NCBI GenBank assembly: GCA_035582835.1
Contig: JAYKAV010000475.1
Span: 1 to 64,000, forward strand
Source: Phoebastria nigripes
Lineage: Eukaryota > Chordata > Aves > Procellariiformes > Diomedeidae
Length of the DNA: 64,000 nt
Direction of reading: 5' to 3'
The notes beneath the pieces are model-generated. The model worked only from the letters and a program-made list of their open reading frames with translations, did not search any database and was not told where the DNA came from. The translations under genes and the position numbers were made by a program. Shown here in pieces: positions 36,423 through 49,398 of this stretch (positions are counted from its first letter, which is position 1; every line of letters begins with the position of its first letter).

Positions 36423-39400
36423 TGCAACATATAGACCAGATACATGAAGGAAAATTTACAAAAACTAATCTATACTTCCGCTGAAAAGTTGAAGAGAGAA
36501 AACTCAGTCAAAACCATGCTCTACCTTGTGAAAAAGAGTTGTGCTGAACGGCCTGTGGAAATCTCCCTCATGGACCACCTCCCGAGGGCTTGCATGGAGT
36601 AGTGGCCTTGCTGCCACCCATCCTTGTGAAGCACTATGGGTGCACAAAATAAAACATGTGGTACCCACTAGTAAGGCAAGTATGTAAGACTAGTATTTGA
36701 AGCGTTGTAAGCTCATATCAAATTCCAGTACCTTTCTTATAATCTGGTCTATGACAGTGCAAACCCATCAAAGCTCTGCTGTTTTGGCGTTCCATTTCTG
36801 CAACAGCTGCCTAAAAGGGAGGTTCTGTAGAACAGAAACCTTTTGTGCCAAAATAATGCAGTTTCATCTTGGAAGGAAAATCTTTTAATATGACTATGGG
36901 ATAAAAAGATGTATCTCAACTGTACTCAAGTACTTCCCATTTTTATATGGAGTGCGTGTCCCCTGGTGCAGACGTGAGAATGCGAGAAGTCGCTGATAAT
37001 GCTCTCTGCTTCAGGACAGCCTGAGATGTTGTATTCTGTCTCTGAAATATGATCTGTCCCAGAACCACAAGATTTGCCTTATTCTGGTGGTCACTGAAAA
37101 CTGACAACAGTTTTCAAGATACTGTCAGCACACCCTTAAATAACATTTGTATCAGCAATATAACGTTTTAAGTGTTTATGTGAAATTCATCTTCATGTAG
37201 ATCTAAGACAAAATGACATTAACAGTAGTATGACTAGGAAACACAACATTTAAAAAAAACCCCAAACCTTCTGTTTTTCTCCATTTGACCAAATAATGGA
37301 CTGCAGATATTTTTTCAAGAAAATGTAAATCTTTTTATACTAAAATATTGCAATTTTGTCTGCAGTAATACGCTTCTTGGGCAGAAGACAAGACATATTT
37401 TAGTAAAAGATATTAAGAAGTTACCAGTTTTTTTTCCAAAACTATCATGATTGTTTTCCTTTTGGGTGGATTGTTCTGAACTACTCAGTTTAAGCTAGAT
37501 CATCAATACAACAGCGCTTTGAAATACAGAAAATTTTGCAGCCACACTGTAAATTTTAAGAAGAATTTTAAAAACTCCACCTTTTTTATTCTTCTACTAC
37601 TTAATTTTACAAAATTCTTTTTTATTTTTAGGCAGGGATAATATTTATTTTATTTTCTTAACTTGCCTTTACAAAACTCCACTATAAAAAAGTTAGCATA
37701 AATCTATTTTTAAACTTCACTATAATGAAGTTGGTAGAAACTTATTTTTAAATGATAGATACACTTTACAGACATATGATATTATCTTATTGACAATGAT
37801 AGCTAGATAGGCAAATGATAATAGAAAGAAATATCAAAAAATATTCATTTAAGAATGATCTTCCTAAAAATGTAGAATAAAATAAATTTTTTATTCTTTC
37901 TGATCCTTCCAGAACCTTTGAGCTTCAAATTTCTACTGAAACTCTCACTGAAAAACCTATGGCAACTTAACAAAACAATTTGTCTTTATTGTGCTTATGA
38001 TTCTGCTATAAAACCACAGAGCACAAAGATCTTAATCTTCCTCTTGAAATGAATTTGGGATTTTAGTTGAATCNATTCTGTCTTGGTTAGGGAAATGAAC
38101 TGTTGTTGATCCTTCTGGCAAAAAAACCCCAACATAAAATACAAATAAAATCCTATTTAATAATTTCACTGCTTGCAGGTGATACTTTTTGGCTGAAGAC
38201 CAGGTAATTTACTCGCAACTAAAAAACCCGGACTCAGTATCCCAGTCCACCACAGCTGTCTGATCAAAGCATCAATGGCCAGCACTTGGAAACTTAGGAG
38301 GTTAGCCTCAGAACACATACACTGCTGAGGCTTATATTCAGNCATCAAACTGCACCATTAAAAGTGCTCTATTTCGGCTCCATTCCCACATGGCAATATC
38401 AGTTAATATCCCCGTAACTGTGAGAACTGAGCTCCATTGTGGTGTTTAGTCTTACTTCTCTGATTTCAGCCTGATGTGTCTGAAGCTTGTTTGATCTAAA
38501 CCTGATCTTGTTTTCATGAAACAGGCAGAAAAACTTTACACAAGCAAAAAGCACTTATGCTCGTACCCCCCCAGGCCATTCAATTAAATTTCTCCATTCT
38601 TGAAATCATCCAACACATAATCATTTCCCAAATGTGAAGGAGGGGTGAAATTCAGTTTGAGATTGGGGATCCAGAAACAAACTCCTGAATTTTCGTCTTC
38701 ATCCTGAGGCCTCCTAAATTTCTATCAGCATTCTGCAAACCCTCCCAGCTCCCACGTCTCCTCCCAACCACATAGCACCTCTCATTCATTTTCACCCTAT
38801 TTCTCATTTGACTTTGTACTCAAGCCACACAGTTCTTGGGTGAAATTTCCTTAGAGCAGGAATAGAAAAATATACAGCATCTGCAGGGCTAAATCTCTTG
38901 TGCCTTGCCGCTCTTCTCCCAAAGCATTGGAGGAGCATAAAGAAAGGGAGATTGACACAAAGAAGGGGATAAACTATAAAGGAGACATCTGCTTGAGGGA
39001 AACAAGAGCAGAATGGAGGCAATCCTTTAAACCAGGGAGGGTTGCTCTGAGCCTGGTGAATCATGCAGTGATGTCTGTGAGGAGGGGCCTTCCTCCAGCT
39101 ATGGATGAGAAAACTCATGTGGAGACTTTCATTGCATTCTTCTGCAGCTTCCATCTCATGACAGCCTCCCTATGGGACTCCTCTTACTGTCTACACAGTA
39201 TTTTGCTCTTCAGGCCTTCCTTAGAAGAACATTATTTGAAAACTTTCGATCAGAGTTCATTGGGGATGTGGTCCTTTGTGTTGGGTGTTGCTCACCTTAA
39301 GAATAAAAACAACAGCTGCTTAGTGTTCTTGACATTATTAGATGGCAATTGTGTAAGAAAGTATCACTCCTACCTGTGTAGATAAGTAGCATTAAAGTAT

Positions 39401-41958
39401 AACTGCTAGTGTTACCCTGCCAATGCCTTTCAACTTCAAAGAATATTAAACACCACCAGGCTGTCAAAGGAGGTAATTAATATAAACATAACAAGCACTG
39501 AATCTAAGCAATTGAGACCACAAATGATTGACCAACTTTCTTGGCGTCCTTTGCTAGATTTAACTGTTTCTGCTTTGGTGATCCTGGTTCCTTTCTTGCA
39601 ATTGTTCAGGGTAATCTACATTTCCCAGTTTATTTTTCTTTACTTATGACCTTTTTACTTCAGATGGGAGGATGCACTGACTGCTACTTAGATATTTTAA
39701 TTATTTACTTGCTGATCTATCAATGTTGTTTATTAATTTTTCTAAATATATGGATATAAAAATAAAATCAGAAAATACAAGCAAACAAGAAAAATAGGAA
39801 AGAAGAAAGACCAATATTCACTTATCAGGCAAAACAGCACCCATACAACTTCCCAGTCTTCCAGGGATCATTTTTCTGCAAGTTTTCTCAGCCTCGTAAT
39901 TCCCTAATCCTAAATCAACTACTTATAATAAGCAAAGTTTAGGTTTAAGAAAACACCATCTATCTGTGTTCTACAGCTGCAATAAATGTGGAAGCATTAA
40001 CATTTCAACCTGGGCCAGAAAACTGCCCAGCTACTTACTGAAAAGGAAATGTTGGCCCTTGTATATAAAAACAGTATAAATTTCCTGAGGTGGCAAAAAG
40101 TAGTGACAACTGATATCCCAGTCCTCTTTCTTATTTTTGAAGAAAAGTCCTAATGTAAAATTTTCTTCTTTTGTTTCCCTAGAATTTCATGGCCCATTTC
40201 TTTTTGGTTTCATATCACATCTTTCTACTATCAGAATTACTGTATTCAAACAAGGTCTTTAAATGTATTAAGAGATTTTCTGAAAGGATAACAGTCCCAT
40301 TTCAAATGAATATAGAAATGAATTTAAATGGGCTTAGACAATTCAGATTAGAATGCAATTTACCGCAAATTAAATGTAATTTTAAACAGAGTTTGCTGGC
40401 CAAAATAAACTACAGTAAAAATGATAGCATAGAAATATGTGATTTTTAAAAATGTATATAAACATATCTAAATCATCATTTCCAAGGTGATAACAATTTT
40501 AAAGCTTTTAAAAAAGCAATTATCACAGAATCAGTGTTCAAGAAAGATCATTACTAAGTATTCTAATACAGGTGTCCTGCAGACAAGTAGTAAATTAAAA
40601 AAAAAAGAAAGAAGATACTGGTACTCTTCTTGATTGGGATTTAGGAGATATTAAGAATAGGGCCCTGTGTATTCACAAAATGTCACACTGAAGGTGATCT
40701 TAAAAGGCATCCCTGTTTTCCATGGATGTATTTTTTTCTCATTTCCTTCCCATGTGAATTTATATGGCAGGTATGAACTATATATTTCAACACAGGCTTT
40801 TATTATCTGGAAATCAGAAATAAAAATATATTTTAAAGGAATTATATATTGATATTCTGTTGACTGCCATACTTGCTGATGGAGAAATATATACAAATAT
40901 ATCCACTTTATGGCTAGTGTACAGAGAAATAACATTAGCTCAAACAAATAAATGTGGACAGCAGTTTCTCATAACTGCACTAGGATTGCTGTGGAGTAAC
41001 ATATCTTGATAAGCAATGTAATTTGAGGAAAGGCTTATGTGAAATGTAAAAATACAGCTTTTTATTGTCCCATATTATTAAAAATATGGGCAAACTCATG
41101 TTCCCAGATCCATTTTATATTCCATTTTCAAACGTTTCTTTTTATATATATATGTGTGTGTGTATATATATGAAGGCTGGGGATATAGGGAAGGATTCTC
41201 CCTTTTTTCACTAGTGCCTTTTATATGTCACTCAAATTCAGCAAAGACAAAACTTTTTCCTGGCTTAGCTTTTATACAAATCCAGGGCAAAGCATGTTGC
41301 CATACTCTGCCTACTGCAAACTCCACCGTGAGTCTTGCTTCTGCTCCTTAGTAATATCTATGTTTGGATCCATTGATTACCTAACATCAACTACATAAAC
41401 AGTCCGACAAGGCAAATATTTAATTAGTAATCATCTAGAAGGACTAGGATACCACAGGATGTAGTTTCAAGCGCTGAATCCCATTTCATTGAGGTACGTA
41501 ACTGTATGTACCCTAGTAGAAATCTGAGCTCAGGCAAGTGACAGACACTCTTCTCTCTATATCTTTTGTCTGGTCTAGGTGTTCCCATGCTGAGCATGAT
41601 AGATGCTATGAAAATCGGTGTACAAACAAACATCAGAACAGCTGCAATGTTTTAGAATATGGTTCTGTCCATCAAGTTTTCTGGTTCCGANGACAGCCAT
41701 AAATGGATATTCAGGTAAAAACAGGGAAAGCATATAGGACTTCTCCTGTCAGCAGTCTCCCAGTTACTGATTATGTTCAGCTCAGGGAATTTCCTGACTT
41801 TCATGTGATCCATTCAGCAAAACTCAGTGGATCTCTCATCCAAGTACTTGTGCAATTCTCCTCTAAATATAATTTAAGATTCTGGCCACCTACAATATTT
41901 TTAGCTGTTACTACCAAAGGATTTACATTAGGTGCACAAAAAAAGAAAAGATAATTTT

Positions 41959-41960
<2 letters not shown>
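36420..41960. other. Non-coding stretch with overlapping chance frames at 38804-39385
   Basis: About 5.5 kb. At 38900-39385 (plus) there is a 161-codon frame, and on the opposite strand at 38804-39154 a 116-codon frame; neither resembles a known family. Frames this long are mildly unusual in such AT-rich DNA, but the region is less AT-rich, which lowers stop frequency. A TA/TG microsatellite lies at 41143-41171. Ns lie at 38074, 38342 and 41691. Confidence 0.5.
41143..41171. repeat. (TA)n(TG)n microsatellite
   Basis: Alternating TATATATATATGTGTGTGTG then TATATATA. Purine-pyrimidine alternation over about 29 bases. Confidence 0.85.

Positions 41961-42035
<75 letters not shown>
41961..42035. 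repeat. Uninterrupted poly-T run of 75
   Basis: Seventy-five T in a row, preceded by an A-rich segment (AAAAAAAGAAAAGATAATTTTTC). Extremely long for a mononucleotide run. It could be the poly-A side of a minus-strand retrocopy, but the sequence to its right is an old CR1/L3-like relic, which normally has no poly-A tail. The length in the assembly may be unreliable. Confidence 0.95.
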
Positions 42036-42036
<1 letters not shown>

Positions 42037-42084
42037 TAGCTTGCCATTTACTGCCTTCTTTTTATGTACTACATTCTTGTGCTG

Positions 42085-42300
42085 GAAGAGTTGGTGAACA
42101 GTCAGTCCTTATCCATCTTCCCTATGTCACTTATCATTCTGTAGATCTCTGTTACGGCTTTTTTCCTCCCCACAGTCCTCTCTGTTCCAGGCTGATGAGT
42201 CTTATCCTATTCAGTCATTCAGAAGCCTTTCTAAACCTATGATCATCCTATTGTCTGTTTTTTGAACAGTTCAAATTCTAATCTATTCTCTAATAACTTA
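42085..42300 (-). mobile_element. Ancient CR1/L3-type LINE relic
   Basis: The plus strand reads like the reverse complement of the ORF2 end of an old CR1/L3 element. CACTTATCATTCTGTAGATCTC (about 42127-42148) fits the block coding for a conserved protein phrase. CCACAGTCCTCTCTGTTCCAGGCTGA (about 42171-42196) is the usual CCTTCTCTTCTCCAGGCTGA block. AGAAGCCTTTCTAAACCTATGATCATCCT follows at about 42221-42249, as in old amniote CR1s. Divergence is much greater than in the young CR1s here, and no frame remains. The family assignment is from memory. Confidence 0.6.
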
Positions 42301-45300
42301 ATGTTTCAACAAAATGTTGGGAAACCTGGGTACCAAGTTTCCATTCCAGTCTTACTGACTTTTAGGCAGTGCAACAGGGAGCAACACCTTATTTAAACCA
42401 CTTTGTTTGAATGAATTTAATAATATTTCATGGATTCCAAAAAGTTGCCATCCATGCACAATTAGTGTGTCAAATTCCAGTGTAGCTGTCAATAGATCCC
42501 TCCTCTGTAATCAGATTTCTCTATGCTGCAGAAACCTGCAATTTATTCTGCTTATGCTATCGCCTTTAAATCCTAATTAATAATTAGATTCACATTAATA
42601 TTTGAATTCACATTGAATTCAGTAATGGCTGTCTGTATGCTAATTTGTTTGTAGTTGCAGGCCATTTGTTGTGGTGTAGGAGCTTCCCATCTGTATTTAA
42701 TAATTTACAGACAAGTGGACTTTCTTCTACCTTTAATTTCCCTCCTTTCCATTTCTTTGTTTTAGCTCATAAAATCTGAACTAAAATGAATTGACTGAGG
42801 TACAACTTTACTTTCTTACAGAGTAAAAACATAGGTCCATAATATTCAAATAAAAAGAATAATTTACATAGGAAATTCAATCTCCATGTTATTTTTTAAA
42901 TTATTAAACTATAAATACTCTCTTTGTATTGTATAATTTACTGCCAATTTATTGGTCTAGATTACATGAGCTCCCTGGTCTTTTATAGCTTTACCAAATG
43001 TTTTAATAATAATATTTCAAAAGAATTAAACAGGTGTATCCTAATTTCTTGATGAGGAGGTGCTTTTTATTTTTTGGGTTACCACCAGCAATACATCTTT
43101 ACATCTTTACTTATGTAAGTTATACAGAGTTCACTCATACTTTACACGTGTTCTCCCCTTCCTTAAATTTCTATACATTTATCTCTTAAATGAAGAAACT
43201 TTGGGGTGACAAGGCAACCATGGGAAAAGTAAACACAGCTTCAGCTTCAGGTTCACTGAGCCAGTATTAGTTATGGTACAGATAGTACACAAAGTGCTTT
43301 ATAAAAAAATAGAGGAAAACATAACTCAAAATTTATTTTTATTCACATAGGACCTAAGCCCTAATTTATTTCACCTTGCTTCTATTCCACCTTGTTGTAT
43401 TACCCACCACCTCTGGGTGTGCACTCTGCCTGGTTAGATATCCATGGACCAGAAGAAATGGGAACACAAAATTCACTACCAGATGCCCTGGTTCTTTCAC
43501 ACTAAAAAAAAATCAGGTACGTGGTTGGGCAGGAATTACCAAATACTGTGAATAAGTGCTGGTCCAAAAGATCAAGTAACCAATACCTGAGGGCATGCTA
43601 AAAAGTGGGTAAGTGCATCCTAAGGAAGGAACTGTTCCCTCATTCTTGAATGGGATCAATCACTCTTGAGGAGTTCCTCTCTCTCTCTCTGGAGTATAAA
43701 GGTAACTCTAGGTAAATAAAGGTAAATAAAGATGCCATCCTATATAAGCACCTAAAGTGAGATGGGAGTAATTTTAGCCTAAAATATTTGTTTATTTTTT
43801 TCCCATTATCTCTTGGCCTCATTCATTTAAAATGTCCAATTTTAATTAATCCACAAGGACTAATTTAAATGCTGAGGACTGCTTTTTAGTATCTTATTTG
43901 CTGCCCTTCACAATTGATCCTAGATTTAATTTGAGGCTCCTGGACACTTCTGTCATGCAAATGAAGAATCATGATAATAACTATGACTCAAGGATTTGGC
44001 CAGTTGTTAGAACAGCAGCACATGAAGCTCAAAATGACAAAATGGTCAGGGGGATCACTCTGGCTACCAGATATTCTGCCTACATCCATGGAGCAATATG
44101 GTCTTTCTCCAGTAGAGAATTAGGCTCTTTATTTTGAATATTTGTATGTTTCGATCGGACAATATATTTTAAGGAAAGTGTTGGAAAAGGTGGGAATATA
44201 TGTTTTTCCTGAAATGATATTCTCTTATTTTCTGTCTGTTTAACACTGAATCACTTATAGTCTCTTCAAAGTCAACGCAGAGGAACAAAGCCATCTATAA
44301 GAAAAAAACCCAAACCTGCATGTCCTTGTTCTCAGCCTTGTATTTGCAGGATTAAAATGTTTAATCAACTGCTTCTTTTCTTTCCCAACTTTTAAGGTAG
44401 AATAAAACCTCTTTTTAATTAGATATCTCACCTTTATCTTTATTTTTATATATATCTTCAATTTATTTAATAAGATAAAATGACTTGATATTTGTATTTT
44501 ACCTCATTTTAATTTAATGTCGCTTTATGATATTTCATTTGTGGGTTTTAGTTATTCTGTGTTTTATGTGATACACCTTGATCATCAATAGAGGCTAGGC
44601 ACCACAGAAATGAAATTTGTTCTTATTAATACCTTTTCTTGCACATTACAGTGGCACTGCATAGGCTTCAGGATGTGATGGCAAAGAAACCTAACCTTCA
44701 AGAAGGTATCACAGCAAGAATGAGAAGGATAAAAACATGGTGTGGGATTCTGCTCACCTAACACATCCACTGACCTTGAACCTATATCTCAGTTGCCACT
44801 GCAGACTTGGTTTTGAGCTAATGCACTAGTTTGCTTTCTAGTAAATGGAAAGTTGTAAGTGATTTTGAGATCTCCAGAGAAAGATCGGTCATCAAATATA
44901 AAGCACCCTAGAAACCTTCATAGGTTTCTGCCTCTTCCTGTTGGCTAGAGTTTCATGACACGGTGCATTGTTCTGCACTTCAGCCGCAATAGACCAGAAT
45001 TGCTATTTGGCCTAAATGTGAGCTTTCTGTTATTCACCTCCTCCACTTCCCCACTGGTCAGAGAAAGTACTCTGTCCATGGGCAAGTCCAGCTGGTGAAT
45101 GGCAGCAGCCCTTAAGTGTTGTGTAACTAGAAGGGATACTTCAGCATCATCTAAACTACAAATAAAAGTTCATTGTCTACAGTGATGATGACTGTCTACA
45201 GTGATAAAACAAACAATGCCAAGATGCACTAAGAGATTACAACATGATAAGAGACAAAAAAGACTTCATAATTAGCTTAGACAAGGAACTTGACAGAATG

Positions 45301-46149
45301 AACAAAATGCACGTTGTTGATAAGATATATTCTGGCATCAACCTTTCTCATTGTATTACATCCAGCAAAGCTGACAGACAAGGTTCTTAAATTTGCTTAC
45401 AGGAAGTACTATTTTATACTCCATATGATTAAGTTTTGTAAATTGCTTCCAAAATCTATCATGGAAGGAAAATCCTAGTGAGAGTAAAAGTAAATGGATG
45501 TTTGTGCAAATCATAAAAACACCTACAGTGACATTTGATAGAAACCCACACAATATGCTTGCACAGACATACAAGATACCATAATTTTGTATTATGTGAG
45601 AGGGTAAAACCTTGATTTATCCAGAACAGACTTTGGAAATGTGACAGTGCAAAGAAAGATCAGGCTCTTACTCCATTGTGCTTCATACTGAGATGTAATT
45701 GCTATGTCTGTTAATCTCATGGGGGGAAAGCAGAGAGTTGTCCCAAGCCCAGAGCATTAGACATGACACATAGCCTTACTTGGTCATTACCTACTTCTTC
45801 TGTGCCATTACATACGCGTTGTGTCTGTCTCAGTGGCCTTCCCTATCACATAAGTTAGTTATATCACCATTAATCTTTCTGTTAATTTAATACTTTATTT
45901 TACCTGTATCTAAATTTCTTCTGTATCCACTTTATGTTGTTGGTGAAATTATGTATCTTCAGGTTGCTGGGCATAAGGTAACATTAATTGGAAAAGATTA
46001 GGGATTATTATTGAAGTTATAATAATTATTCAAGAAAGGATTTTTTTTTTGCTTTACTTTGAACATTGATGTTCTGTCATTCTCTGAGACAGGTTGAAGA
46101 CCTAGAAATGCAGTAGCACTATTACGAACTTACTGTGAATTCCATATGC
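42301..46149. other. Non-coding stretch, nothing identified
   Basis: About 3.8 kb, AT-rich. Frames of 60-79 codons only. Small repeats: a CTCTCT run near 43677-43691, two copies of GGTAAATAAA near 43710, and a repeated ACTGTCTACAGTGAT phrase near 45174-45205. Confidence 0.5.
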
Positions 46150-46210
46150 TCGATCCTTCAGCACTGAAACCAATAGGAAGGTTTCCCACAGACTTCACAG
46201 GGGAATATGG
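46150..46210. repeat. Possible ancient palindromic amniote repeat
   Basis: GATCCTTCAGCACTGAAACC, then AATAGGAAGGTTTCCC and ACAGACTTCACAGGGGAA follow the phrase order of a short palindromic repeat family widespread in turtles, crocodiles and birds (a CTGAAGTCAATGGGA-like arm and its reverse complement). It is strongly decayed, so the two arms no longer pair well. Confidence 0.4.
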
Positions 46211-47329
46211 TCATGCCATCTAAATGCTGTGCATGTTCATTATTCATAAAGCACAAATTTAAGCACTTGTATGAACCTTAAAGCTTAACTAAATTTTAGC
46301 TGAGTGTTAAATTGTTAAAACTGTCTTTGAAAACATTAAAGGTAAATTTGTGAAAAGCAGTAATCAAGAGTCAGAAATAAATCTCTCTGTTTTATTTGAG
46401 TCTTTCCAGAACATTAATTAATTTTTCCATGGGACTGAAAGATGAGATTTAAACATCATCTGGTAACAAATATCAGCAAAATACTTGCCAAATCATTGTA
46501 TTCTGCAGATCACTGGATATCTATGAGCAAACATAAGCACTATTTAGCACTGCTTCTCATTTAATTGGTGCTTCTGGTTGGTTCCAAATTGGTTTCAAAT
46601 TACGCTTATGTTCATGCTAGCATTTACAGCCATATCCCTTACCAAAAAAGGAGGAAGGGGAGGAAATCAGTTACTGATTATTATTTTACTTTATTTCCTC
46701 AGGGAATGCAAACTCCTCCTTCTGATTAGGCCATTATCTTAACTTACTTTCTCTGCTTTAGGGGTAGTCTCTTGCTTGTCTGACTATCACAGCTAAGCCC
46801 TTTAGTGAGCTCTTCCTTACTGCTACTCTGACCCCAGCAACAGCTGCTGTGTAGCTGGCAGGAGCAGGAAGTGATGACAGTCTTTCAATGCTTTGTGTCA
46901 ATAGGATAAACAACATGCTCATCTTGAGAGCTTTATCAGATTAACCCTGGTGTAGCAGCTTCAATAAGATATATTAATATCTCTGCATGACCAGCTGTCC
47001 CTAGTAAATACTAAGTTATCTCAATTTTTTTTTTCCATTTCCATCCAGATGTATTTTGATTGGTATACAGACAGAAATCAGATGTGAAAACAAATGACAC
47101 CACGCTTGTTCCCAATATTATTTTTCCCTTCAAAAATTAGACAGTAATTAAAAATAAATAGATCAGTTAATGTAGTAATTGAGCCTCAGACCCAGGAAGC
47201 GTTACACATACAGAGATCATTTTGGGTTCATTGGCAATGTCGTGCATAGGAGACTTTTCACAATTGTGCTCTAGCTGCAATTACTGTGCATATACATAAA
47301 TATGTCACATTAGTAAAGTCTATGGGATA
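46211..47329. other. Non-coding stretch
   Basis: About 1.1 kb without any open frame worth reporting and without recognised repeats. The part near 46780-46870 is somewhat GC-richer. Confidence 0.5.
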
Positions 47330-47410
47330 GAGCTTCAGCTGGTGTAAATAGTGAGGATGGCAGTGAATTCAATTCCACTGATTTACACCAGCAAAGATTC
47401 TGACCTGATG
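47330..47410. repeat. Ancient palindromic (hairpin) repeat relic
   Basis: Exact 12-base arms GCTGGTGTAAAT (47338-47349) and ATTTACACCAGC (47381-47392) flank a 31-base centre that itself contains CAGTG...CACTG. It is followed by AAAGATTCTGACC. This layout, GGTGTAAAT arm, centre, ATTTACACC arm, then a GATCTGGCC-like tail, is that of a MITE-like palindromic repeat I recall as common in sauropsid genomes. The exact pairing is seen directly, and the family link is from memory. Confidence 0.6.
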
Positions 47411-49398
47411 TGCTTCAAAGCCTTTATGAAAATAAAAACTTCCACAAAAAACTTCTGCTGTCATACAGTTTTTGTATACTTTAAAGCTAGATTAATTTCA
47501 CCAAGCTTTAACATTACTTATTAGCCACTAAGCGTCTAGCCTAAATGAATTGAGGTGTCTGATTAGAACCTGGCCTAATACAGTGTTTGGTCATATAGGT
47601 GCACAGTATAAGCTAGCCTTTAGCCATAGTCAACAGAGAGACAGGCACCATCTGTCTCTGTCTATGTTAAGACAGAATAAATCAACTTATGAAAAATATG
47701 GATTTCCTTCCCTCCACTGAATTTGGAGGCTTACACTAAAAATCTAATGTTTGATGCCTCAAATTATATTACATGAATCTTGCTAATGTGGCAAAACATT
47801 AACACCATACAGTGTACATATGTTGTACTTTATATGAGACATGAATCTACATATACTTAACCACTGATGTGTACATGCTGTTAAGTACGTTGCTGAAGGC
47901 TGATATTCAGTAGATTGCAAGGTAACTGTTAGAGAAATTGCAAATATATTCAGGGAGGAACAATATTTATGCACACTCCAGTATCTGAACAATGAATCTG
48001 TCATGTTTCTATTATTTTTACTTCTTATGCTCCTTATATTCAGAGTACTGAGAAAGCAATCTCTATATATTAGCGGTTTTAAATGTGTGCCTAGATTGGC
48101 GCCTAAATATTGAGTTGTTCAAAATCATTATTTACACAATATTTTAGATTATCTCCAGTCTCTTCTTACATCACTGTTACCTCTTCAGAGGTCTCTTCTG
48201 GCACAAAATCAACATTTCCATGGATGGGCAATGAAATTTATATCCTGAAAATGTAGCTTTTTATTAAAGGAGAAAAGGATCTCTCTCAACTAACACAAAG
48301 CTTGAGAATCCTTATTATCATTAGAACTAATCTTGCTTTTCCTACCACCTTGTGCATACTGAGGATTCAGATAGCAATACTGATCGAAAAGGCAGGAGCC
48401 CCTGCAATGGTTTTATGTGCAACGAAGCATACAGCCATTAAGTCTCCTCCGTAAGTCACACTTGTGCTGCACAGGGACTACTTAACAATACTATAAGAAG
48501 TATTTTTTAAAAACTGACATAAGGTTTGGAATTTATAATATGGCACTGATCAGTTGATACTGTGCAATCTTTGAAGAAGGATCTCTGTCTCCTTGAGACA
48601 TCCCTTGCACATGCTTTTTGCTGAGGCAGAAATAAGAGTCACAGTCATTAAATATGGCAAAGTTTTTTCTCAGTGTCCATTGCTGCTTGGCTATTATGGA
48701 GGTGAGAAAATTCATGGGTCAACTACTTTTTCATCTTTGTTTTAGCAATTGTACAAAAATTGCTNTTACAATTTTCTTTGATCAAAAAAAAAGTGAATTA
48801 TTCTTTTTCTTAATTAGAGATGAGCCAAGGATATTGTAATGGATTTTTTCAAGGATTTCTCTAAGAACTTCTTACTTCCCTTGATCTTTTGTTGAAAACT
48901 AAGGAAGTTCTAACAAAGTTGAGATCTACTTCTTTCCCCAAAGACCTTATAAAGATGCCCTTCAATCTTTGTGCATCTTTCGTCAGTTGTCTAGTCATAC
49001 TGGTCAAAAGCAGAGGAAATCTATATCCTGTTATTATTCTAATTCCTTTTTCTTTTATACCTGACCGTAGGTATACCGGTATATATAGGCCTACCATGCT
49101 AGCTTATTAAACTTGTATTTGTAACTCTGTCTGAAAAAAAGGAAACTCTATCAGAATGCTAGAAACTGGCATGTATCACTTCACCACATGAACAGCCCAA
49201 ATATTGATGTAATTGCTGATTAGAAAAAATCTTCTAAATAGATGTTTCATATCTGCCAGGTTTTCATTTGAGTTGAGACCATCATCTGAACTGGGCGACT
49301 GATGTTTCTTCATGTCTCTTAGAGAAAGTACAGATACCATTGATGGATATATGCAGCAAGTTTATACAGGCTGTTAGAAGGGGTCCCTTACCCGTGTC
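47411..49398. other. Non-coding stretch
   Basis: About 2 kb with frames of at most 78 codons overlapping on both strands, all unremarkable. An N lies at 48765. No young repeat was seen until the CR1 that starts at 49399. Confidence 0.5.

Noticed and set aside
36153..36434. 93-codon frame ending in poly-Lys as a processed pseudogene
   Set aside because: The lysines come from the A run, and the upstream part resembles no known protein.
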